From Phytohabitans kaempferiae (GTDB lineage Bacteria; Actinomycetota; Actinomycetes; Mycobacteriales; Micromonosporaceae): a stretch of DNA of 64,000 nt. The DNA lies in the NCBI RefSeq assembly GCF_042433955.1, contig NZ_JBHLUH010000007.1, positions 120,585 to 184,584 of the forward strand. Reading direction: 5' to 3'. The notes beneath the pieces were generated by a model that did no database searches, had not been told where the DNA came from, and saw only the letters and a list, made by a program, of their open reading frames with translations. The translations under genes were made by a program, and so were the position numbers. This document shows positions 15,942 to 24,811 of this stretch, in pieces (the stretch's first letter is position 1; each line of letters starts with the position of its first letter).

Positions 15942-16991
15942 ATGGACGTACAGTTCAGCGCCGAGCAGCGCGCGTTACGCGATGCCGCGGCCAAGCTCGC
16001 CGCCGAGCTCGCCGGCCGATGGCACCGGGGGCGCGGGCCGGCCGACGTCGACCCGCCGGTCCCCGACCCGGCCGCCTGGGCGCTCGTCGTCGACGCCGGC
16101 TGGCTGGCGATGGGCCTGCGCGAGGAGCACGGTGGTGCCGGTGCGAGCGCGGTCGACCTGGGGGTCGTGGCCGAGCAGCTCGGATATCACGCGGTGCCGG
16201 CGCCCGTGCTGGGCACCATGATCGCGGCCGCGCAGCTCGAAACATCCGGCGCGCCCGCCGCCGTCTTGGAGGACGTAGCCGCCGGCACGCTGCGGGTCGC
16301 ACCGGCTCTCGACCCCGACCTGCGGTCGCTGGCCGGCGACACCGACCGCGGCGACGCGCTCGCGTGGGACGCGGCCGGCGCGCAGGCCGCGCTACTCCCC
16401 CACACCGGCCGGTTGTACGCGCTGGGCGCACCGGTTCCGTACGCAGACCTGACCCGCGCGGTCCGGCCGCTCGGCAAGCCGCGTCCCGAGTCCTTCGAGC
16501 CGCGAATCCCGGACGCGGACACCGGCGACCGGCTGACCGCACTCGCGCTGAGCCTGCTGGTGGCCGACCTGCTCGGCACCATGCGGGCGGCGCTCGACGC
16601 CGCGCTCGCCCACGCCCGGGCACGCCGGCAGTTCGGTACGTTGATCGGTGCCTTCCAGGCCGTGCAGCAACTGCTCGCCGACGCGCACGTACTGGTCGAG
16701 TCCAGCCGCACCGCCGCGTACCGCGCCTGGTGGGCGGTCGACGCGCTGCCGGGGGCGGAGGCGCTGCGGGTCGCCAGGGTGGCCAAGGCGTACGCGTCAC
16801 GGTCCGCGGTCACCGTGTGCGAGACCGCGGTCCAGGTCTTCGGTGGCATCGGGATGACCTGGGAGTCGCCGGCTCATGTCTGGCTGCGCCGCGCGCACGC
16901 CGACCGGCTCGTGCTGGGCAGCGAGCGACAGCACCACGCGGTCCTGGCCGGCGGCTTCGCCCCGGCCGGCAACGCCTCCGGGACGGTGTGA
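15942..16991 (+). CDS. Acyl-CoA dehydrogenase, small-subunit-like
   Basis: 349 residues. N-terminal helical domain (FSAEQRALRDAAAKLAAEL), the GLREEHGG segment near residues 56-63, and a C-terminal helical domain with ARRQFGTLIGAFQAVQQLLAD and VQVFGGIGMTWESPAHVWLRRA. The FAD and substrate loop of the middle domain is shortened and the usual WxTxG FAD-binding motif is not visible. This is what is seen in one subunit of the heteromeric actinobacterial acyl-CoA dehydrogenases that act on steroid side chains or rings. The partner is probably the next gene, two bases downstream. Confidence 0.82.
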   Translation: MDVQFSAEQRALRDAAAKLAAELAGRWHRGRGPADVDPPVPDPAAWALVVDAGWLAMGLREEHGGAGASAVDLGVVAEQLGYHAVPAPVLGTMIAAAQLETSGAPAAVLEDVAAGTLRVAPALDPDLRSLAGDTDRGDALAWDAAGAQAALLPHTGRLYALGAPVPYADLTRAVRPLGKPRPESFEPRIPDADTGDRLTALALSLLVADLLGTMRAALDAALAHARARRQFGTLIGAFQAVQQLLADAHVLVESSRTAAYRAWWAVDALPGAEALRVARVAKAYASRSAVTVCETAVQVFGGIGMTWESPAHVWLRRAHADRLVLGSERQHHAVLAGGFAPAGNASGTV

Positions 16992-16993
16992 CG

Positions 16994-18121
16994 ATGGACT
17001 TCTCCGACGACCCCCAGGTGACGCGGTTCCGGGCCGACCTGCGCGCGTGGCTCACGGCCAACCTCGACGCCCACCGAGGCGAGACCGGATACCACAGCGC
17101 GGAGGCACTGGAGAACACCCAGCGCTGGCACCGCGCACTAGCCGCCGCCGGCTACGTCGGCGTGTCGCTGCCGGCTGAGTACGGCGGGCGTGGCCTCCCG
17201 GACCGGTACGAGGCGGTAATCAACACGGAGCTGGCGCTCGCGTCCGCGCCGCCGCCACCGCCGATCGGGCACCTCGCCCACGCGCTGGCCGACTTCGGCA
17301 GCGACGACCTCAAGGCGCGTACGCTGCCCGCGCTGGTGGCCTGCACGCAGATCTGGTGCCAGGGCTTCAGCGAGCCCGGCGCCGGCTCCGACCTGGCGAG
17401 CCTGACCACGACCGCGCACGCCGACGGCGACCGCTTCATCGTGAACGGGCAGAAGATCTGGACCAGCGGCGCGATGTGGGCCGACTGGTGCCTGCTGTTC
17501 GCCCGCACGGAGCCCGACCAGCCGAGGCACCGCGGGCTGTCGATGCTCGTGGTCGACATGACCTCGCCCGGCATCGACCGGCGCGAGATCACGCTGGCCA
17601 GCGGGAGCCGGGAGTTCGCCGAGGTGTTCTTCGACGGCGTCGAGGTGCCGGCGGCCAACCTGCTCGGCGCGCGGGGGCAGGGCTGGACGATCGCGATGCA
17701 CCTGCTGACGTACGAGCGCGGACCAGCCGACATGGGCTGGGTCGGCCGGCTCGGCAACGTCGTCGCCGGCGTCCGCTCGGCACTCGCCTCGGGCGACCTC
17801 ACCGCCGATCGGTCCACTGTGGAGCGCCTGGCGGCCGCCGCGGCGGACGTCGAAGTGCTCGGCTGGCACGTCGAGCGATCGCTGGAGAGCAGAGGCTCCG
17901 CCAACAGCTCCGCGGGATCGGTCGACAAGCTGCTGTCGACGAAGGTCGAGCAGAACCTCTACCACGTACTCGTCGATCTGCTCGGATCGTCGTTCGTGCT
18001 CGGCGGCCCGCAGCCCTTCGGTGACTACCTCTGGTCGCGGGCGCAGTCCATCTACGGCGGCACCGAGCAGATCCAGCGCCAGATCGTCGCCGAACGGGTG
18101 CTGGGCCTGCCGCGCGCCTGA
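16994..18121 (+). CDS. Acyl-CoA dehydrogenase, likely catalytic partner subunit
   Basis: 375 residues. GFSEPGAGSDLASLTTTA (124-141) and the FAD-contact WTSGAMWADW (156-165) are intact, as is IYGGTEQIQRQIVAERVLGLP at the C-terminus. Tyr instead of Glu stands before GGT, so the MCAD-type base is missing; E241 in LLTYERGP sits where isovaleryl-CoA-type enzymes keep their base, and I take that as the catalytic Glu. ATG at 16994 is used; a GTG at 16988 overlapping the previous stop is an alternative. Together with the preceding gene it probably forms a mixed tetramer with FAD at the interface. Confidence 0.85.
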   Translation: MDFSDDPQVTRFRADLRAWLTANLDAHRGETGYHSAEALENTQRWHRALAAAGYVGVSLPAEYGGRGLPDRYEAVINTELALASAPPPPPIGHLAHALADFGSDDLKARTLPALVACTQIWCQGFSEPGAGSDLASLTTTAHADGDRFIVNGQKIWTSGAMWADWCLLFARTEPDQPRHRGLSMLVVDMTSPGIDRREITLASGSREFAEVFFDGVEVPAANLLGARGQGWTIAMHLLTYERGPADMGWVGRLGNVVAGVRSALASGDLTADRSTVERLAAAAADVEVLGWHVERSLESRGSANSSAGSVDKLLSTKVEQNLYHVLVDLLGSSFVLGGPQPFGDYLWSRAQSIYGGTEQIQRQIVAERVLGLPRA

Positions 18122-18133
18122 CCCCGCGCCCCG

Positions 18134-18196
18134 CCCGTGATCGAAGCTCCTTCGCAGCAGCTGATCTGCTTGGAAGGGGGGAGCTTCGATCACGGG
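18134..18196. terminator. Bidirectional hairpin terminator, 17-bp stem
   Basis: CCCGTGATCGAAGCTCC (18134-18150) pairs perfectly with GGAGCTTCGATCACGGG (18180-18196) around a 29-base loop that contains CAGCAGCTGATCTGC. It separates two convergent acyl-CoA dehydrogenase genes. It shares the GTGATC-AAG-CTCC arm with the hairpin at 6207. Confidence 0.8.
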
Positions 18197-18201
18197 GCCG
18201 G

Positions 18202-19500
18202 TCAGCTGCGCGGCAGCTCGCGCCAGGGGCGGCCCTTGAACGGGTCCGGCTCCTTGGGCAGGCCCAGCACCCGCTCGGCGATGACGTTCTTGTTCACCTC
18301 GGTGGTGCCGCCCTCGATCGTGTTCGCGCGGCTGCGCAGCATCCCGCGCACCTCGGCCGGCATACCCGCCCAATACTCGTCGGGGGTGGCCGCGGAGCCC
18401 GGCCACGCGATCGCGTCACCGCCGAGCAGGTCCGCCGCGGCCGCCTGGATCCGCTGGTTGAGGTCGGTGCCGTGCACCTTGCCGATCGAACTCTCCGGCC
18501 CGGGTGGCAGGTTGCCCGCCAGCCGCGCTCGGATCCGCTGGTTGGTCCAGGTGCGCACCTGCTCCTCGCACCACAGCCGGACAATCCGCTCCCGGGTCAC
18601 CGGGTCGTCCCAGCCACCCGGCAGCCCACCGGCCGACCGCGCGCGGGCCAGCCGTACCAACTGCGAGGCGCTGCCGCCGCCGATCCGGTCGACGCCACCC
18701 GAGCCGGAGCCGGAGACCATCTGCCGCTCGCCGCGCAGCGTCGCCTGCGCGACCGTCCACCCGGCGCCGACCTCGCCGACCCGCCGGCTGTCCGGCACCC
18801 TCGCCCCATCGAGGAACACCTCGAAGAACTCCGCCTCGCCGCCGATGTGGCGCAACGGCCGCACCTCGACACCGGGCTGGTGCATCTCGACGAGGAAGTA
18901 CGTGATGCCCTGATGCTTGGGCACGTCCGGGTCGGTGCGGGCGAGCAGCACGGCGTAGTCCGCGCGGTTGGCCCAGGTCGTCCACACCTTCTGCCCGTCT
19001 ACGACCCAGCTGTCGCCGTCGCGCCGGGCCCGCGTGGCAAGCGAGGCGAGGTCGCTGCCGGAGCCGGGCTCGCTGAACAGCTGGCACCAGATCTCCTCGG
19101 CCCGCGCGATCGGGCCGAGGAAACGGTCGCGCTGCTCGGGCGTGCCGTGCGCGAACAGCGCCGGCGCGGCCAGGTTGAGCCCCAAGGGGTTCAGGCGCGG
19201 CAGGTGGTACGGGCGCAGCACCTGCTCGGCCGCGCTCGCGACCGGCCGCCGCCAGCCAAGACCGCCGTGCCGGACCTCCCAGGCCGGCACGACGAGGCCG
19301 GAGCGGCCGAACGCCGGATACCACTCCTGGTACTCCGCGACCGCGCGCATCGCCCGCACGGCCCGCGGGCCACCACGCTCCCCGGCGTCCCGCCAGGCCT
19401 TCGGCACGGTGGCGGCCACCCACTCCCGGACGGCCGCGACGGCGGTGTCCACGTCGACGTCCGGCCCAGTCGGACCGGCCAGTTCGCTGCGCACGCTCAC
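18202..19500 (-). CDS. Acyl-CoA dehydrogenase
   Basis: 432 residues from GTG 19500, longer than typical members because of inserts such as SGSGSGGVDRIGGG. Motifs: CQLFSEPGSGSDLASLATRA, the FAD contact VWTTWANRADYAVL, GEVGAGWTVAQATLRGER, and the C-terminal TIEGGTTEVNKNVIAERVLGLP, where Glu before GGT can serve as the catalytic base. This C-terminus resembles the large FadE members of steroid and terpenoid degradation. GTG 19500 is chosen because AGGAC precedes it and it overlaps the stop of a 24-codon leader frame (19571-19497); a GTG at 19530 would add ten residues. Cotranscribed with the hydratase upstream. Confidence 0.83.
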   Translation of the reverse strand: MSVRSELAGPTGPDVDVDTAVAAVREWVAATVPKAWRDAGERGGPRAVRAMRAVAEYQEWYPAFGRSGLVVPAWEVRHGGLGWRRPVASAAEQVLRPYHLPRLNPLGLNLAAPALFAHGTPEQRDRFLGPIARAEEIWCQLFSEPGSGSDLASLATRARRDGDSWVVDGQKVWTTWANRADYAVLLARTDPDVPKHQGITYFLVEMHQPGVEVRPLRHIGGEAEFFEVFLDGARVPDSRRVGEVGAGWTVAQATLRGERQMVSGSGSGGVDRIGGGSASQLVRLARARSAGGLPGGWDDPVTRERIVRLWCEEQVRTWTNQRIRARLAGNLPPGPESSIGKVHGTDLNQRIQAAAADLLGGDAIAWPGSAATPDEYWAGMPAEVRGMLRSRANTIEGGTTEVNKNVIAERVLGLPKEPDPFKGRPWRELPRS

Positions 19501-19571
19501 GCCCGTCCTCGCTTCGCCGCGGGCGGGCACGAGGCTCCAACCGCACCGCGCCTGATGATTCGCTCGCTCAT
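19497..19571 (-). CDS. Possible 24-residue coupling leader peptide
   Basis: An ATG at 19571 overlaps the hydratase stop (ATGA) and opens a 24-codon frame beginning MSERIIRRGAVGA. Its TGA overlaps the GTG of the acyl-CoA dehydrogenase (GTGA). The frame is out of phase with the dehydrogenase and exactly bridges the two genes, so ribosomes could move from one to the other by stop-restart. The peptide has no recognisable function and could be chance. Confidence 0.3.
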   Translation of the reverse strand: MSERIIRRGAVGASCPPAAKRGRA

Positions 19572-20299
19572 GAGTCCTCCTGGTCAGCGGCCGGAGCCGA
19601 GGCGACGGCCGCCGCGCGGGCGTCGGTGAGGCCCAGCTCCAGCGCCCGCCACAGCGCCCGCTTCACGGCCTGGTTAGCGGCGGCGTCGTTGCTGGCGATC
19701 GCTTCCGCCAACCGCTGCGCGTGCTCGGTCAGCACGTCGCCGTCGACGACCTCGCTGACCAGGCCGAGCTGGCGGGCGCGCTCGGCGTCGAGCCGCTCAT
19801 GCGCGCCGATCAGCGCGACCCGGGCAGCGACCGTGCCCGCGCCGCGCCGCGCCAGCCCGATCGCCTCCCAGGCGCTGGCCTGCCCGACGCTCACGTGCGG
19901 GTCGACGAACGTCGCGTGCCGGGCCGCGATCACCACGTCGGCGTCCACCACGAAGTGCAGGCCACCTCCGGCGCAGACACCGTTGACCGCGGCCACGACC
20001 GGGGTACGGACGCCGAGGTGCCACCCGGTCAGCCGCAGCGCGGCGTCCCGGGTGCGGCGGCTCTGCTCGCGCAGGCTCTCCCGGTCGCGGGCCAGCGCCG
20101 CCACATCGAGTCCCGTGTGGAAGGCACGGCCGGTTCCGGTCACCACGATGCACCCGACCTCCGGGTCGGCGTCCAGCTCGCGCCACGCCCGGGGCAGCTC
20201 GGCCATCATCACCGCGTCCATCGCGTTGCCGACCTTTGGCCGGTCGAAGACGAGCCAGCCCACCGTGCCGCGGCGCTCGACCACCAGGGTCTGCCACAC
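19568..20299 (-). CDS. Enoyl-CoA hydratase/isomerase family protein
   Basis: 243 residues. Crotonase fold with GTGRAFHTGLDVAALA and NGVCAGGGLHFVVDADVVIA as oxyanion-hole loops. At the catalytic acid positions it reads DPHVSVGQASAWEAIGLARRG, so the classical Glu of the second acid position is replaced by Val-Ser-Val, hinting at a non-hydratase member. It is a close relative of the hydratase at 23976, which has the same DPHVSVGQ and NGVCAGGGLHFV signatures. GTG at 20299 has GAGAGGTGG ahead. First gene of a two-gene operon with the acyl-CoA dehydrogenase at 18202. Confidence 0.83.
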   Translation of the reverse strand: MWQTLVVERRGTVGWLVFDRPKVGNAMDAVMMAELPRAWRELDADPEVGCIVVTGTGRAFHTGLDVAALARDRESLREQSRRTRDAALRLTGWHLGVRTPVVAAVNGVCAGGGLHFVVDADVVIAARHATFVDPHVSVGQASAWEAIGLARRGAGTVAARVALIGAHERLDAERARQLGLVSEVVDGDVLTEHAQRLAEAIASNDAAANQAVKRALWRALELGLTDARAAAVASAPAADQEDS

Positions 20300-20330
20300 C
20301 GCCGTACCACCTCTCTCGACCCCAGCATTG

Positions 20331-20348
20331 CTATCTAGTATAAGATAA
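20331..20348. promoter_or_regulatory. Operator-like 18-bp site (site 4), divergent promoter
   Basis: CTATCTAGTATAAGATAA matches 13 of 16 fixed positions of CTATCTTA-NN-TAAGATAG. It sits in the 77-base gap between the hydratase (start 20299) and the dehydratase (start 20377) and can control both directions. Confidence 0.55.
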
Positions 20349-20376
20349 CAAAGAAAGCCAACCGAAGGAGCGGCGC

Positions 20377-21648
20377 ATGGTCGTGGACGAGAAGGCACCT
20401 CCACGCATCACTGACGAAGGCGTGGCGGCGCTGCGGGCGCGGATCGGCATCGCCCAGCCGAACCCGGTTCCGCCCCACTACCTGCGCCCGGGCACTGACA
20501 CGTTTCGCATCGTCGCCCGGTCGTACGGCGACGACAACCCGCTGTGGTGCGATCCCGCGTACGCGACGGCCTCCCGGTGGGGTGAGCCGATCGCGCCGCC
20601 CCCGATGGTCGGCGGCGACAGCATCGTCGGCGAGGACGTGCTCACCGCCGACGACCTGGCCCGGCAGCACGAGCTCAAGGGCGATCCGCTGCGCGGCGTC
20701 CACGCCTTCTACTCCGCGTGCCTGCGCGAGTGGTGGGAGCCGCTGCGCGCCAACCACGGCGTACACCGGCGCAACGCGCTCGTCGGCGTGCTCGACAAGC
20801 CCAGCGAGTTCAGCGGGCGCGCGGTGCACGAGTGGAACGCGAACGTCTTCGCCGACGCCGACGGCACGCTGCTGTCCGGCCAGTACCGGCTGATGATCCG
20901 CACCGAACGCACCGAGGCCCGAAAGCGCAAGAAGAACGAGAGCGTCGCCGTCGAGCCGTGGACCGACGAACAGCTCGCCGAGATCGACGCCCAGTACGAG
21001 GCCGAGAAGCCGCGCGGCGCCGAACCACGCTGGTTCGAGGACGTCGAGGAGGGCGACGCGATCGACCCGCGGGTCAAGGGTCCACTCACGGTCACCGACA
21101 TGGTCGTCTGGCACACCGGCATGGGCATGGGAATGTACGGAGTCAGCGCGCTGCGCCTCGCGTACCGCAACCGCCGGCGCATCCCCCGCTTCTACCACCG
21201 CGACCCGCTCGGCGTGTGGGACGCGATGCAGCGCGTGCACTGGGACCCGGAGTTCGCCCGCCGGTCCGGCAATCCGTCCACATTCGACTACGGGCGGATG
21301 CGCGAGACCTGGATGATCCACGCGTGCACCGACTGGATGGGCGACGACGCCTGGCTATGGAAGCTGCGCGTGGAGTTCCGCCAGTTCAACTACGTCGGCG
21401 ACGTCCAGTGGATCACCGGCCGGGTGGTACGCAAGCACCTGATGACCGACGCCAACGGCGTACACCCCGCGGTGGACCTGGAGCTGGCCGCGACCAACCA
21501 GCGCGGCGAAATCACCGCACCCGCCTCGGCCACCGTGCTGCTGCCCAGCCGCGAGCACGGACCGGTGCGGCTGCCCGCGCCGATCGGTGGCGCGCGCACG
21601 CTCGACGAGGCCCTGCGGGCCGCGATCACCCACTTCGACCGCACGTGA
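20377..21648 (+). CDS. MaoC/FAS1-like acyl dehydratase family protein
   Basis: 423 residues. The N-terminal half has the FAS1-like MaoC dehydratase N-domain layout (YLRPGTDTFRIVARSYGDDNPLWCDPAYATASRWGEPIAPPPMV, residues about 36-79), the place where hotdog dehydratases keep an Asp-Asn-Pro segment. The C-terminal half has FEDVEEGDAIDPRVKGPLTVTDMVVWHTG, a second hotdog start. A highly charged linker (RTEARKRKKNESVAVEPW) joins them. It probably hydrates an enoyl-CoA, perhaps a bulky one. It is first in a five-step operon with a CoA-transferase, an acyl-CoA dehydrogenase and an enoyl-CoA hydratase (20377-24773). ATG follows GAAGGAG. Confidence 0.75.
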   Translation: MVVDEKAPPRITDEGVAALRARIGIAQPNPVPPHYLRPGTDTFRIVARSYGDDNPLWCDPAYATASRWGEPIAPPPMVGGDSIVGEDVLTADDLARQHELKGDPLRGVHAFYSACLREWWEPLRANHGVHRRNALVGVLDKPSEFSGRAVHEWNANVFADADGTLLSGQYRLMIRTERTEARKRKKNESVAVEPWTDEQLAEIDAQYEAEKPRGAEPRWFEDVEEGDAIDPRVKGPLTVTDMVVWHTGMGMGMYGVSALRLAYRNRRRIPRFYHRDPLGVWDAMQRVHWDPEFARRSGNPSTFDYGRMRETWMIHACTDWMGDDAWLWKLRVEFRQFNYVGDVQWITGRVVRKHLMTDANGVHPAVDLELAATNQRGEITAPASATVLLPSREHGPVRLPAPIGGARTLDEALRAAITHFDRT

Positions 21649-22841
21649 GCCCGCCCGCCCCTTCCGGCCCGCTCCACGGGACCCTCGTCGTCTCCATGGA
21701 GCAGGCGGTCTCCGCACCGTACGCCACCCGCCAGCTTGCCGACCTCGGCGCCCGGGTGGTCAAGGTGGAGCGCCCGGACGGCGGCGACTTCGCGCGCCAC
21801 TTCGACACGTACGCCAACGGCACCGGTGCGCACTTCGCCTGGGCCAACCGCAACAAACAGTCGCTGACGCTCGACGTCAAGGCGCCCGCCGGCCGGGCGG
21901 TGCTCGACGCGCTGCTCGCCCGCGCCGACGTGTTCGTGCACAACCTCGTTCCGGGCGCGGCGCCTCGGCTGCGCCTGGACGGGGCGAGCCTTCGCGACGC
22001 GTACCCCGGGATGGTGGTCTGCGAGATCTCCGGGTACGGCACCGGCGGGCCGTTCGGCGACCGCAAGGCGTACGACCTGCTGGTGCAGGCCGAGGGCGGG
22101 CTCGCGGCGATCACTGGCAGCCGCGACCGCCCGATCAAGCCGGGCATCGCGGTGGCCGACATCGCAGCCGGCATGTTCGGGTTCTCCACGATGCTCGCCG
22201 CGCTGCTGCACCGTCAGCGCACCGGCGAGGGCGCCACGCTGGAGGTCTCGATGTTCGACGCGCTCGCCGACTGGATGGGCTATCCGCTGGTGGTCCGCAA
22301 GCACGGCGCGACACCCGACCTCACATCGGGCATGAGCCACCCGGCCATCGCCCCGTACGACGCCTACCCGACCGCCGACGGGCGGCTGCTCGCGGTCAGC
22401 GTGCAGAATGACCGCGAGTGGGTACGGCTGGCCACGGCCGTGCTCGGCCGCCCGGAGCTCGGCACCGATCCTCGGTATGCCACCAACGAGGCCCGCGTCG
22501 CGCACCGCGGCGACATCGACGCCGCACTCGGCGCCGTGCTCGCGAGACTCGACAGCGCGACCGCCGTCGACCTGCTGCACCGGGCCGGCCTCGGTGCCGC
22601 GCTCGTCAACGACCTCGACGAGGTCGCCGACCATCCCCAGCTCGCCGCGCGGGACCGCTGGCTGACCGTGCCGGCACCGAAGGGACCGGTGACCGCGCCG
22701 CTGGCCCCGCCGGTCACCTCCGCGTGGCACACCCCGGCGGGCGCGGTGCCGGCACTCGGCGAGGACACCGACGCCATACTGCGCGAGCTCGGCTACGACG
22801 ACGCGGCCATCGCCGACCTGCGCGCGGCGGAGATCGTGTGA
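21645..22841 (+). CDS. Family III CoA-transferase (CaiB/BaiF type)
   Basis: 398 residues. N-terminal VVSMEQAVSAPYATRQLADLGARVVKVERPDGGDF and the LDVKAPAGRAVLDALLARADVFVHN segment are classical. The catalytic aspartate is expected in KAYDLLVQAEGGLAAITG. These enzymes move CoA from one acyl group to another acid without ATP. The GTG at 21645 overlaps the dehydratase stop (GTGA). A position inside a beta-oxidation operon fits activation of a second carboxylate or recycling of CoA from an end product. Confidence 0.88.
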   Translation: MSPPAPSGPLHGTLVVSMEQAVSAPYATRQLADLGARVVKVERPDGGDFARHFDTYANGTGAHFAWANRNKQSLTLDVKAPAGRAVLDALLARADVFVHNLVPGAAPRLRLDGASLRDAYPGMVVCEISGYGTGGPFGDRKAYDLLVQAEGGLAAITGSRDRPIKPGIAVADIAAGMFGFSTMLAALLHRQRTGEGATLEVSMFDALADWMGYPLVVRKHGATPDLTSGMSHPAIAPYDAYPTADGRLLAVSVQNDREWVRLATAVLGRPELGTDPRYATNEARVAHRGDIDAALGAVLARLDSATAVDLLHRAGLGAALVNDLDEVADHPQLAARDRWLTVPAPKGPVTAPLAPPVTSAWHTPAGAVPALGEDTDAILRELGYDDAAIADLRAAEIV

Positions 22842-22855
22842 ACCCGGGAGCGACC

Positions 22856-23968
22856 ATGACCGTCACCTCCGAAGAGGACCTCGAGGAGTTCCGCGACAGC
22901 GTGCGCGGCGCACTGTCCGAGGCGAGCACGTCCGCCAAGGTACGCGCGGCGATGGCAACCCCACGCGGTTGGGACGAGCGGACCTGGCGGTTGCTCGGCG
23001 GGCAGCTCGGACTGGCCGGGCTCATGCTCCCCGAGGACGCCGGCGGCGCGGGGCTGGGCCTGGCCGAGCTGTCCGTTGCGATCGAGGAGTGCGGCGCGCA
23101 CCTCGCCTGCGCACCGCTGTTCGCCACCGCGGTGCTCGCGGTGCCGCTGCTGCTCGCGGTCGAGGACGCCGCGCAGCTGAAGAGGTACGGCCCGCCGATC
23201 GCCGGGGGCCGGCTGACCGCCACGGTCGCGCTCGCCGAGGCCGGGGCCCGCTGGGACGTCGCGACCATGGCCACGACGGCGACCCCGGACCGCGACGGAT
23301 GGCGGCTCGACGGGACCAAGCACCACGTGGTCGACGGCGCCGCCGCCGACCTGGTGCTCGTCGTCGCCGGCACCGAGGACGGTCCGGGGGTGTTCGCGGT
23401 CGAGTCCGGCGCGCCCGGGCTGCGCCCCGAACCGCTTGTCACGCTCGACCAGACCCGCAAGATGGCGCGGCTGCACCTGGACGGGGTACCCGCGAAGATC
23501 GTCGGGGCGCCCGGCTGCGACGCCGCGCTGGCCGCGGCGGCCGACATGTCGCGGACGCTGCTCGCCGCCGAACAGACCGGCGTCGCCCAGCGCAGCCTCG
23601 ACACGGTTGTCGAGTACGTCAAGACGCGCATCCAGTTCGCCCGCCCGATCGGCTCCTTCCAGGCGATCAAGCAGCGCCTGGCCGACGCGCTGATCCAGGT
23701 CGAGTCAGCCCGCTCGGGGGTCTACACGGCGGCCCGCTCCACCGGGGCCGACCTGGCCCGCAACTCGCGGCTCGCCGCACTCGTGGCTGCCGAGGCGGCC
23801 ACCTGGATGACCGCTCAGGCGATCCAGCTGCACGGCGGCATCGGTTTCACCTGGGAACACGACGCACACCTGTACTTCAAGCGCGCCCGCGTGAACGCGA
23901 TCCTGCTCGGGACCGTCGGCGAGCACGTCGCGGCGCTGGGCGCCATACTCGACCACGAGATCAGCTAG
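22856..23968 (+). CDS. Acyl-CoA dehydrogenase
   Basis: 370 residues. Helical N-domain, LMLPEDAGGAGLGLAELSVAIEECG, a middle beta domain with DGWRLDGTKHHVVDGAAADLVLVV in which the FAD-binding Trp-Ser/Thr motif is degenerate, and a C-terminal domain with QFARPIGSFQAIKQRLAD and IQLHGGIGFTWEHDAHLYFKRA. The pattern resembles the smaller partner of heteromeric dehydrogenases. ATG 22856 is preferred because GGGAG precedes it by six bases; GTG 22838, overlapping the CoA-transferase stop, is the alternative. No adjacent large partner is present here, but three other dehydrogenases are in the cluster. Confidence 0.83.
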   Translation: MTVTSEEDLEEFRDSVRGALSEASTSAKVRAAMATPRGWDERTWRLLGGQLGLAGLMLPEDAGGAGLGLAELSVAIEECGAHLACAPLFATAVLAVPLLLAVEDAAQLKRYGPPIAGGRLTATVALAEAGARWDVATMATTATPDRDGWRLDGTKHHVVDGAAADLVLVVAGTEDGPGVFAVESGAPGLRPEPLVTLDQTRKMARLHLDGVPAKIVGAPGCDAALAAAADMSRTLLAAEQTGVAQRSLDTVVEYVKTRIQFARPIGSFQAIKQRLADALIQVESARSGVYTAARSTGADLARNSRLAALVAAEAATWMTAQAIQLHGGIGFTWEHDAHLYFKRARVNAILLGTVGEHVAALGAILDHEIS

Positions 23969-23975
23969 GAGACGC

Positions 23976-24773
23976 ATGGGTACGTACGAGACGCTCAAGC
24001 TCGAGCGGCAGGGCCGCGTCGGTTGGCTGGTGCTCAACCGGCCCGAGGCGCTCAACGCGATGAACAACGCGATGCGCGACGAGCTGGCCGACGCGTGGCT
24101 GGAGCTGGACGCCGACCCCGAGGTGCGGGTGATCGTACAGACCGGCGAGGGGCGGGCCTTCCAGACCGGTGCCGACCTGCGCGAGATCGCCACCGACGGG
24201 CAGGGCTTCGAGCGCTACAAGGACAGCATGGTCGACTTCGATCTGCACTTCACGTCCTGGCACCAGAAGGTGAACAAGCCGGTGATCGCCGCGGTCAACG
24301 GCGTCTGCGCCGGCGGCGGACTGCACTTCGTCGCCGACGCCGACATCGTGATTGCCGCGAGCGACGCGACGTTCTTCGACCCGCACGTCAGCGTCGGCCA
24401 GGTGACCGCGATCGAGATGATCGGACTGGCGAAGAAGATGCCGTTCGAGGCGGTGATGCGCATGGCGCTGGTCGGCTCGCACGAGCGGCTGACCGCGCGG
24501 CGCGCGTACGAGCTGGGCATGGTCAGCCAGGTCGTCGACCCGCCGGAGAAGCTGCGCGAGGCGGCGCAGGAACTGGCCGAGAAGGTCGCGCGCAACTCGC
24601 CGGCCGCGATGGCAGCCACGAAGAAGGCGCTGTGGGCGGCGCTGGAGCTGGGCCTGACCGACGCCTGCCGGGTCGGCGCGCAGCACCTCGTCAGCGTGTG
24701 GGGCCACCCGGACCAGACCGAGGGCCCGCAGGCGTTCGTCGAGAAGCGCGAACCCCGCTGGAAGGTCCGCTAA
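23976..24773 (+). CDS. Enoyl-CoA hydratase/isomerase family protein
   Basis: 265 residues. GEGRAFQTGADLREIATDG and NGVCAGGGLHFVADADIVIA are the oxyanion-hole loops; DPHVSVGQVTAIEMIGLAKKM lies where the catalytic acids usually are. Strong similarity to the hydratase at 19568 suggests an old duplication. ATG follows TAGGAGA by four bases and the gap to the dehydrogenase is seven bases. Last gene of the 20377-24773 operon; a weak hairpin follows at 24782-24811. Confidence 0.85.
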   Translation: MGTYETLKLERQGRVGWLVLNRPEALNAMNNAMRDELADAWLELDADPEVRVIVQTGEGRAFQTGADLREIATDGQGFERYKDSMVDFDLHFTSWHQKVNKPVIAAVNGVCAGGGLHFVADADIVIAASDATFFDPHVSVGQVTAIEMIGLAKKMPFEAVMRMALVGSHERLTARRAYELGMVSQVVDPPEKLREAAQELAEKVARNSPAAMAATKKALWAALELGLTDACRVGAQHLVSVWGHPDQTEGPQAFVEKREPRWKVR

Positions 24774-24781
24774 CCCTGGTC

Positions 24782-24811
24782 GAAGCTCCGTCCAAGCAGC
24801 TATGGAGTTTC
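24782..24811. terminator. Weak hairpin after the 20377-24773 operon
   Basis: GAAGCTCC (24782-24789) faces GGAGTTTC (24804-24811), seven of eight pairs plus one G-U. The context TCGAAGCTCC...AAGCAGCT matches the stem and loop of the much stronger hairpin at 18134, so it looks like a decayed copy of the same family. Confidence 0.45.
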
